This document shows positions 1 through 3,960 of a stretch of 9,514 bases of DNA, in pieces. The position numbers and the translations under genes were made by a program. Source of the stretch: JAHBWI01 sp035715525 (GTDB taxonomy: Bacteria > Nitrospirota > Nitrospiria > Nitrospirales > Nitrospiraceae); contig DASTLA010000047.1 in the NCBI GenBank assembly GCA_035715525.1, positions 1 to 9,514 on the forward strand, in the 5' to 3' direction. Below the pieces are notes generated by a model. That model had not been told where the DNA came from, did not search any database, and worked only from the letters and a program-made list of their open reading frames with translations. The number at the start of each line of letters is the position of its first letter. Positions within the stretch are counted from its first letter, which is position 1.

Positions 1-32
1 TACCTGCGATGAACGGAGCTGCGGAGGCATCC

Positions 33-467
33 CTATTTCTCCTCCAACGGCCCAAACGGCACCGTCGGATTGTATTTATTGACCGGGTTCAACGGGTTCG
101 CCGGATCGTACCGGTTCACCGCGTTGAAGGGTGCGTTCACACCGCACTTCGTGTGAACCGCTGGCTCAGTTACGTCGTATCGTGATTGACGCCAGCGGAG
201 AAACGCCATCGAAGTTTCTGCGTTGTTGGGATGGTACTTGTTGATCGGATTGGTGGGATTGCCGGGGTCGTACTTGTTCACGGGGTTGAACGGATTGTCG
301 GGACTGTAGGCCTGCGCTGGGTTCAAGGGATTATCGGGGCGGTACTGGTTGATCGGGTTAAAGATGTTGTAGTCGCGCTCGTACTTCTCGTCGAAACCCA
401 TCTCGGCCCAGCCCGCCGCCGCGCCGCTCAACAGGATCAGGACGCCTGCCAAGAGCGAGACAAGCAT
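33..467 (-). CDS. Exported protein of 12-residue Asn/Pro/Tyr repeats
   Basis: No function recognised. The N-terminus is a hydrophobic stretch (residues ~1-17) ending in G-W-A, which reads as a signal peptide. The mature protein is built from 12-residue units close to V-N-K-Y-x-P-x-N-P-x-N-P: about four near the N-terminus, then a non-repeat insert of roughly 30 residues with one Cys, then two more. The protein ends shortly after in a short acidic tail. The repeat is visible in the DNA as a 36-bp period. I chose ATG at 467, not the in-frame ATG at 479, because GGAGG lies 5 nt before it and the signal peptide then starts directly with M-L-V-S. The Asn/Pro/Tyr-rich, low-complexity mature part suggests an extended periplasmic or surface protein, but that is inference. 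It is the last minus-strand gene here and no terminator is seen after it. Confidence 0.75.
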   Translation of the reverse strand: MLVSLLAGVLILLSGAAAGWAEMGFDEKYERDYNIFNPINQYRPDNPLNPAQAYSPDNPFNPVNKYDPGNPTNPINKYHPNNAETSMAFLRWRQSRYDVTEPAVHTKCGVNAPFNAVNRYDPANPLNPVNKYNPTVPFGPLEEK

Positions 468-539
468 GGCCGCCTCCATTCACTTGATCGACGGGACTAT
501 ATAAATGGTCCTACCAAGCTTGCTGATTTTCTCGTCCTA

Positions 540-738
540 GGAATGCCTGTCGCGTCTGCGTGCATGTTCACGGAAGCGGCGAGGTATCCACCGCGGCCTC
601 GCCGGGAAGGAAAGCTGGAACTGACCAAGGCACCACGGTCATCGGACCGTGGACGCGGGAATTCCAGAAGGTTTCCACCTGGCGATGCCCGGAAGGATCG
701 GCGCGAGACGTCGCGTGCACGAGACGCGATGGCATTCC
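540..738. other. 199-nt structured element closed by a long terminal inverted repeat
   Basis: The ends 540-564 and 716-738 are inverted complements: 8 bp (GGAATGCC with GGCATTCC), a 2x1 internal loop, 8 bp (TCGCGTCT with AGACGCGA), one bulged G, then 6 bp (CGTGCA with TGCACG), 22 pairs in all. Inside lie further stems: 577-584 with 597-604 (8 bp), 615-620 with 662-667 (6 bp) enclosing a perfect 8-bp tetraloop hairpin at 633-652 (loop ATCG), and 702-706 with 711-715 (5 bp, loop GACG). No convincing ORF lies inside. It could be a structured RNA on either strand or a MITE-like element with terminal inverted repeats. I see no target-site duplication and no clear promoter or terminator. It does not match tmRNA, RNase P, or an attC site as far as I can judge by eye. 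Confidence 0.6.
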
Positions 739-825
739 AACCCCTGCGGATTTTACGGTAACGCGAAGTTCTAATCTAGAGGAAAATGGCCCTGGCGAGC
801 TGACGTAAGGCGGCAAACAGTGAAG

Positions 826-950
826 ACGTCAACGGTCAAGCGTCAAGCGTCAATCGCCAATCGATCGGACGCCTCATCCTATCCCTCTCCCCCCAAGGGG
901 CGAAGGGAGATTGCGGGAAGGACGTGGGGGACGTCAAGCGGTCAATGGCG
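826..950 (+). repeat. Dispersed repeat R1, with heptad array on its left
   Basis: The core at 863-910 has hairpin arms CCCTCTCCCC and GGGGCGAAGG around the loop CCAA. To the left (826-863) is an array of 7-bp units of the type CGTCAAN, five to six copies running into CGATCGG. The right flank (911-940) is type A, GCGGGAAG followed by ACGTGGGGGAC, shared with R4. It lies between the structured element and the 3' end of higA. Confidence 0.85.
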
Positions 951-1064
951 AGAGGAGGTCATGGGTGCGGAGCGGGCGATCGACTCCAGTATCTTTATCT
1001 GGTGACGCTATCGAATTCCTTCTTATAGAACCGACCTGTGGAGAGAGCAGGCCTGCCCGATCCG
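951..1064. other. Gene-free stretch between R1 and higA
   Basis: Together with 739-825 this is the part of the 597-bp gap (468-1064) not explained by the structured element or by R1. I see no supported ORF, RNA gene, terminator hairpin with a T-run, or further repeat copy in either piece. Confidence 0.5.
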
Positions 1065-1406
1065 CTATGCGGCGCGGCGTCGACTTCCTTTCTGATTTCC
1101 TCGTAAGGCTTTCGCGAGGTCTGCCGGCGTCGCACCGAGCACCAAGAGCGAGCTGATGAGAAGATCCATTGACACCGACGGATCTCCGGCCTCCATCTTA
1201 GCGACACGAGACTGACTAGACTCTAACCGTTGCGCCAGTTCGACCTGCGACAACCCTTTTTTTTGCCGCCGGTTTCGGAGACTTCGACTCAATGCAAGCT
1301 TCAACTCGATGAGCGACGCCTCGGCCGCCGTCAAGCCCAAAAACTCCTGCACCGTCCCGACGGCCCAGCCTGCCGATTCCAGTTTGTGACGCTTTGTCCT
1401 GTTCAT
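1065..1406 (-). CDS. higA: XRE-family antitoxin, HigA-like
   Basis: Predicted DNA-binding antitoxin that neutralises the HigB-like toxin encoded just upstream and represses the shared promoter. The 113-residue protein has an N-terminal stretch with F-L-G-L-T-x-x-E-A (residues ~22-30), then a Cro/CI-type helix-turn-helix at ~45-93: LSQVELAQRL is the first helix and SSQSRVAKMEAG the recognition helix. The end is basic (S-R-R-R-A-A). The ATG at 1406 is preferred over the in-frame GTG at 1412 because AGGAG lies 8 nt before the ATG but only 2 nt before the GTG. It begins about 20 bp after the toxin stop, so the two are surely cotranscribed. Toxin-first order is the rule for higBA. The family assignment is from motif reading; the exact subfamily is inferred. 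Confidence 0.85.
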   Translation of the reverse strand: MNRTKRHKLESAGWAVGTVQEFLGLTAAEASLIELKLALSRSLRNRRQKKGLSQVELAQRLESSQSRVAKMEAGDPSVSMDLLISSLLVLGATPADLAKALRGNQKGSRRRAA

Positions 1407-1426
1407 GCGCACTACTCCTATTTATT

Positions 1427-1774
1427 TTATTCCGCCGAAAGTTTCTCGTAGGCCCGCGGTCGCCGCCGACATGCGTCAATGACGGTGCGGGGTGTCTGTT
1501 CCGTTTTCCTCTTGAACACGTCTAGAATCAGAACTGCCTCCTCATCGATCTGGTAGATGATCCGAAATGTGCCCGCTTCGTCGTTGATCCTCACTTCGTG
1601 GCATCGTGCTCCGATGCTCGGCATCGGCCGCGAATGAGGAAGCCCGAGCGACTGTCCTTGCTGAACCAGTCTAAGCAGATATCCCGCTTCAACTCTGGCG
1701 GCTTTCGAAAACGGAGGAGATCTGACCTCTCCTCTAAGCCACACCAGCGGTTTGTTGTTCTGGTGTTTACTCAC
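1427..1774 (-). CDS. higB: HigB/RelE-superfamily toxin (phage Gp49-like)
   Basis: Predicted ribosome-dependent mRNA interferase of the PF05973 (Gp49-like, HigB) group, 115 residues, the usual length. Family hallmarks are the helical part with L-L-R-L-V-Q-x-G (~32-39), the LPHSRPMPSIGARCHEVRI segment (~46-64; family members commonly read L-P-x-S-K-P-M), FRIIYQID (~71-78), and the closing strand VLILDVFKRKT (~81-91) with Q-T-P next to it. The start is GTG at 1774; GGAT lies a few bases upstream and no better in-frame start exists. It is transcribed first, with higA 20 bp behind. The promoter region carries an 18-bp palindrome that is a plausible HigA operator. The gene looks complete. Confidence 0.85.
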   Translation of the reverse strand: MSKHQNNKPLVWLRGEVRSPPFSKAARVEAGYLLRLVQQGQSLGLPHSRPMPSIGARCHEVRINDEAGTFRIIYQIDEEAVLILDVFKRKTEQTPRTVIDACRRRPRAYEKLSAE

Positions 1775-1795
1775 TCAATCATCCAGCCGAGCGCT

Positions 1796-1824
1796 ACTAT
1801 ATGTCAAATCAGACATACTTTCCA
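1796..1824 (-). promoter_or_regulatory. higBA promoter with palindromic operator
   Basis: On the minus strand TATAGT (1796-1801) is a good -10 box, with a weak -35 TGGAAA (1819-1824) 17 bp away. Between them lies the palindrome TATGTC-N6-GACATA (1800-1817), which overlaps the edge of the -10 box. The expected transcript start near 1789 is about 15 nt before the higB GTG. The palindrome placement fits autorepression by HigA; this is inferred. Confidence 0.55.
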
Positions 1825-1837
1825 CCGCTGATCGGGG

Positions 1838-2030
1838 GACGTCACACGTGAATCGAGCGGACCCCTCATCCTATCCTTCTCCCCGGAGAGGCGAAGGGAG
1901 AATGCGGCAGGCGGCAATCGCAGGGGGACGTCGAGCGTCAATGGTCAAGCGTCAAGCGTTGGAGAAGACGGAGGACGTGAAAAGGGAAGACGTCGACGGT
2001 CAAATGTAAGTCGTGAATCGATCGGGAAAC
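1838..2030 (+). repeat. Dispersed repeat R2 with heptad flanks
   Basis: The core at 1852-1911 has arms CCTTCTCCCC and GAGGCGAAGG, loop GGA, with one arm substitution (GGGG to GAGG). The right flank is type B, with GCGGCAATCGCAGG (1911-1924), shared with R3. It runs into 7-bp units (1930-1960) of the type GCGTCAA, and a degenerate second AATCGATCGGG is seen at 2016-2026. It lies between the 3' end of the DUF2442 gene and the higBA promoter. Confidence 0.85.
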
Positions 2031-2039
2031 GACAGACAC

Positions 2040-2324
2040 TTACCGGTGTCGAGCGAGTTCTTTCGGCGGGGAAGAGCTGTGTTCGGGAGGTGGACCACCC
2101 CAAATTAGCCTGTCAGGACACAAATCAGCTCCATTGGGCCACAACACCGTTCCTTGTTCGACTCGCACTTGCTTAAATAGCTCGGGATTGCTCTTGAGCG
2201 GCTCGAAGATGGGACCCACCATCAGACTCGTTATGTCACGCTGGACCACAGACCCGTCACTCAAGGTTAGCTGCAATCGGTAACCATCGAGAGGCAGTGC
2301 CTGTCGTATCCGCAAGAGTGCCAT
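2040..2324 (-). CDS. DUF2442 protein
   Basis: A 94-residue protein of the DUF2442 family. The recognisable features are Y-R-L-Q-L-T-L-S-D-G near residues 15-24, R-D-I-T-S-L, G-P-I-F-E-P-L, F-x-Q-V-R-V and the closing TVLWPNGADLCPDRL (~58-72). About 20 Pro/Ser/basic residues follow the conserved core and are not typical. Start ATG at 2324, with a poor ribosome site, 13 bp after the stop of the DUF4160 gene, so translation is probably coupled. DUF4160 and DUF2442 genes are commonly adjacent and are often listed as TA-like pairs, but their biochemical role is not established. The gene appears intact. Confidence 0.8.
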   Translation of the reverse strand: MALLRIRQALPLDGYRLQLTLSDGSVVQRDITSLMVGPIFEPLKSNPELFKQVRVEQGTVLWPNGADLCPDRLIWGGPPPEHSSSPPKELARHR

Positions 2325-2337
2325 TGCTTCGTTTCGC

Positions 2338-2559
2338 CTACTCTAAGGGGGCAATTGGTTGTGGTGGTTGCCCGGTCTTGGTCAGGTGCCAATCTTGACG
2401 CAGCTCGTCTCGATGCAATGCCGCCCACTCCAGAACCATGGCTAATGCGCGCCGTGGCAATTCACCGCGGTACACAGCCAAGGTCTCCACCTCTATCAAG
2501 GCTTCGAACTCCCCATAGGTCACATGAAAATGAGGCGGCTCATGATCATTAAAACACAT
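2338..2559 (-). CDS. DUF4160 protein, probably lacking its native N-terminus
   Basis: The DUF4160 signature F-N-D-H-E-P-P-H-F-H-V-x-Y-G-E opens the protein, followed by A-L-I-E-V-E-T-L, the G-E-L-P-R-R-A-L helix, and LEWAALHRDELRQDW near the end. Family members usually carry about a dozen residues before F-N-D-H; here that part is missing and the DNA instead reads as the 5' end of a hepT gene in another frame. The ATG at 2559 has AAGG 8 nt upstream and gives a 73-residue product. The open frame extends to a GTG at 2613, but the added residues would be out-of-frame hepT sequence and no ribosome site is seen there. It is likely cotranscribed with the DUF2442 gene and now depends on the promoter of the broken mntA-hepT module. 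Whether the shortened protein folds is unknown. Confidence 0.7.
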   Translation of the reverse strand: MCFNDHEPPHFHVTYGEFEALIEVETLAVYRGELPRRALAMVLEWAALHRDELRQDWHLTKTGQPPQPIAPLE

Positions 2560-2647
2560 AGAAAGGACCTTGTCCGACCCGGGAGTAATTGAAGATGCTT
2601 CGGATTGCGTCACGAATGTGAAGCAGGTAGACCCGATCGTCTTTCAT
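2549..2647 (-). pseudogene. hepT: hepT 5' fragment (HEPN toxin remnant)
   Basis: The ATG at 2647 overlaps the mntA stop by 4 bp (ATGA), the classic arrangement of an MntA/HepT operon. It opens a 32-codon frame beginning M-K-D-D-R-V-Y-L-L-H-I-R-D-A-I, which is the standard start of HepT (DUF86) proteins; similarity continues to about residue 29 (G-Q-G-P-F). It then runs into sequence belonging to the DUF4160 gene and stops at TAA. A complete HepT has roughly 110-140 residues, with the R-x4-6-H RNase motif in the C-terminal part, which is absent. The toxin cannot be functional. The frame is too short for most gene callers. Confidence 0.8.
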
Positions 2648-2933
2648 AGGGGGATGGCTTCCGCGTGAATACGCTGCTCTAGGTAGGGGCTCAGCCCTTC
2701 GTCGGTCAGGATATCGACCTTGCGCTCTAACAGGGTTTCAAGATTTTGGGTCAGTTCAATCAGGTCCAGCAAGCTGCGTCCACTGTCCATCTCGACCAGC
2801 AAATCCACATCACTATCTGCGCGAGCCTCTCCCCTAGCCATCGACCCGAACACTCGTATGTTATGGGCTCCGTGCTCGTGGGCCAGTCGCAGAATATCCG
2901 CTCGTTTTAATTGAGAGCTTCTGGTGTACTCAT
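2644..2933 (-). pseudogene. mntA: MntA-type nucleotidyltransferase antitoxin, probable 5' frameshift
   Basis: MNT-fold minimal nucleotidyltransferase, the antitoxin that AMPylates HepT. The catalytic G-S-x10-D-x-D motif is present (residues 3-17 counted from GTG at 2853) and the C-terminal half is normal. The family N-terminal helix, LKRADILRLAHEHGAHNIR, is encoded in frame upstream of that GTG, but this frame runs back to a TAG near 2943 with no ATG, GTG or TTG. An ATG at 2933 lies at the right distance but in the next frame and stops after eight codons (2907). A single-base change between 2907 and 2930 would join the two, so I read this as a frameshift. From GTG 2853 alone the product would be 69 residues, lacking the first helix. 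Its toxin partner directly downstream is truncated, which fits relaxed selection. Confidence 0.7.
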
Positions 2934-2962
2934 GGGACGCCTAGTGGTTTTCCAAGTCTTCA

Positions 2963-2991
2963 ACAATACCGATTTGCCCCTGTTCTGACAA
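2963..2991 (-). promoter_or_regulatory. Sigma70-type promoter for the mntA/hepT/DUF4160/DUF2442 run
   Basis: On the minus strand TTGTCA (2986-2991) and TATTGT (2963-2968) each match the consensus at five of six positions, with an optimal 17-bp spacer. The expected transcript start near 2956 is about 20 nt upstream of the ATG at 2933. It is the best promoter match I see in the window. Confidence 0.6.
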
Positions 2992-3013
2992 GAAGGACTA
3001 CGCTGCGGAAAAA

Positions 3014-3175
3014 GGTCAAACGCCAACCATGAAGGCGTCGATCGTCACACGCCAAACGTCAACCGATCGGACCCCTCATCCTATCCTTCTCCCCCGAGGG
3101 GCGAAGGGAGAAAGCGGGAGGCGGCAATCGCAGGAGGCAGACGCCAAGAAGACGTGAGACGTCAGACGTAAAGCA
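3014..3175 (+). repeat. Dispersed repeat R3 with heptad flanks
   Basis: The core at 3064-3112 has arms CCTTCTCCCC and GGGGCGAAGG, loop CGA. The left flank has degenerate 7-bp units (3042-3062, of the type ACGCCAA and ACGTCAA) leading into CCGATCGG. The right flank is type B, with GCGGCAATCGCAGG as in R2, followed by decayed GACGTNAGACGT units (3150-3170). It lies between the 3' end of brnA and the mntA promoter. Confidence 0.85.
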
Positions 3176-3201
3176 AAGGTGGGATGAGGGCCGGTCGTGC
3201 T

Positions 3202-3495
3202 TTACGCCGCTTTGGAAGCAGCCCTCTCCAGGATTTCGTGAATGAGCGTTTGATACGGCTTCCCTTCTTTGTCTGCCATTTTACGAAGCTGGCTCAGCAA
3301 GCGTGGAGAGAGGCGAATCGCGATAAGTTGCTTGGCCATACCGCTCGAGGGTCTTCCGACCCGATGCATGCGTTTCAGTTGCTCATCCGTCGCTTCCGGA
3401 ATATCCGAAAAATCAATCTCCGCGTCCGGCATATGCCTGACGCTCTTTGCGACTCGCCTGCCTGGCGCTGATGATGCGGATCGTTTCTTTTTCAT
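3202..3495 (-). CDS. brnA: BrnA-family antitoxin
   Basis: Antitoxin of the BrnA family (PF14384), a ribbon-helix-helix DNA-binding partner of BrnT. Family marks: A-E-I-D-F-S-D-I-P-E (~25-34), the E-Q-L-K-R-M-H-R-V-G-R-P linker (~38-49), and the ribbon-helix-helix part KQLIAIRLSPRLLSQLRKMA (~55-74) followed by G-K-P-Y-Q-T-L-I-H-E-I-L (78-89). The ATG at 3495 gives 97 residues and an 83-bp overlap with the 3' end of brnT in another frame. A shorter start at 3432 would reduce this to 20 bp but would remove the Lys/Ser-rich leader commonly seen before D-x-S-D-I-P in this family, so I keep 3495. The overlap makes the pair translationally coupled. Confidence 0.85.
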   Translation of the reverse strand: MKKKRSASSAPGRRVAKSVRHMPDAEIDFSDIPEATDEQLKRMHRVGRPSSGMAKQLIAIRLSPRLLSQLRKMADKEGKPYQTLIHEILERAASKAA

Positions 3496-3703
3496 GGTCT
3501 ATCCTCCGAGTCGTATACACAACAAACAGAATACGACCTGTCACGGAACGTCCTATACGTTGTCGTCGCGATTCATGTGTTGAGTGATCTGGATCCTCAC
3601 CGTCTAACGCATCGGAATCATCGAAGATAGTTGCGGCTTCTTCAAAAGGAACGCCGTGCTTTTCAAAATTCGTGATGGCCTTGGTAATGTCCCATACGAA
3701 CAC
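3413..3703 (-). CDS. brnT: BrnT-family ribonuclease toxin
   Basis: Toxin of the BrnT family (PF04365), with a RelE-like fold that cleaves RNA and arrests growth until bound by BrnA. The 96 residues cover the whole family: W-D-x-x-K-A-x-x-N-x-x-K-H-G-V-x-F-E-E-A (4-23), the D-P-D-H-S-x-H-E segment (37-44), R-I-G-R-S (49-53), G-R-I-L-F-V-V-Y-T (56-64) and IRIISARQASRKERQAY (75-91). The start is GTG at 3703, exactly where the family begins. No Shine-Dalgarno sequence is visible and the candidate -10 box lies only 7 nt upstream, so the message may be leaderless. The gene is complete and first in its operon. Confidence 0.88.
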   Translation of the reverse strand: MFVWDITKAITNFEKHGVPFEEAATIFDDSDALDGEDPDHSTHESRRQRIGRSVTGRILFVVYTTRRIDHEKETIRIISARQASRKERQAYAGRGD

Positions 3704-3710
3704 ATTTCTG

Positions 3711-3761
3711 TATATACATTAATTGGCCCTATGTCTACAAGGGCGGAAGCGATGGCCAATT
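3711..3761 (-). promoter_or_regulatory. brnTA promoter region with inverted repeat
   Basis: On the minus strand TATATA (3711-3716) could be a -10 box and TTGTAG (3735-3740) a poor -35 with an 18-bp spacer. A perfect 8-bp inverted repeat, AATTGGCC (3721-3728) and GGCCAATT (3754-3761), flanks the -35 with 25 bp between the arms. BrnA autorepresses brnTA in the known systems, so this is a candidate operator; both calls are tentative. Confidence 0.35.
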
Positions 3762-3780
3762 TGCCAAAGAAAACGTTAAG

Positions 3781-3901
3781 CGTCAGGCGTCAATCGATCG
3801 GACCTCTCATCCTCGCCTTCTCCCCAGAGGGGCGAAGGGAGAATGCGGGAAGAACGTGGGGGACCTCATTCGTCACACGTCAATCGTCAATCGCGGGGGG
3901 A
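3781..3901 (+). repeat. Dispersed repeat R4, first of a tandem pair
   Basis: Starts with heptads leading into CAATCGATCGGA (3791-3802). The core arms are CCTTCTCCCC and GGGGCGAAGG with loop AGA, and the preceding CATCCTAT is changed to CATCCTCG. The right flank is type A (GCGGGAAGAACGTGGGGGAC), as in R1, then new 7-bp units (3871-3893). The spacing from the CAATCGATCGG motif of R4 to that of R5 is 121 bp, so R4 and R5 look like a tandem duplication. Confidence 0.85.
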
Positions 3902-3960
3902 CGTCACACGTCAATCGATCGGACCCCTCATCCTATCCTTCTCCCCCGAGGGGCGAAGGT
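3902..3960 (+). repeat. Dispersed repeat R5, running into the histidine kinase 3' end
   Basis: Same layout as R4: heptads, CAATCGATCGGA (3912-3923), the CCTCATCCTAT block, then arms CCTTCTCCCC and GGGGCGAAGG with loop CGA. It stops abruptly after GCGAAGG at 3959; the usual GAGA continuation is replaced by coding sequence of the kinase. On the minus strand it encodes P-S-P-L-G-G-E-G and the TAG stop of that gene. Confidence 0.85.

Noticed and set aside
540..738. Integron attC site or known RNA (tmRNA, RNase P, cobalamin riboswitch)
   Set aside because: No GTTRRRY/RYYYAAC core pair at the ends and none of the invariant motifs of those RNAs was seen by eye; length alone is not enough.
186..761. 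Plus-strand ORF across the repeat-protein gene and the structured element
   Set aside because: Low-complexity Val/Gly/Arg translation of the antisense of the 36-bp repeats, running on through the inverted-repeat element; no family resemblance.
868..905. Repeat hairpins as intrinsic terminators
   Set aside because: The GC-rich stems of R1-R6 are not followed by a T-run on either strand.
995..1207. Minus-strand ORF of 70 codons overlapping the 3' end of higA
   Set aside because: Its upstream half is an alternative frame of higA and it has no ribosome site; the tail alone is not recognisable.
826..3960. CRISPR array
   Set aside because: The repeats are kilobases apart or, for R4/R5, one tandem pair with homologous interiors; the 7-bp units are too short and have no unique spacers.
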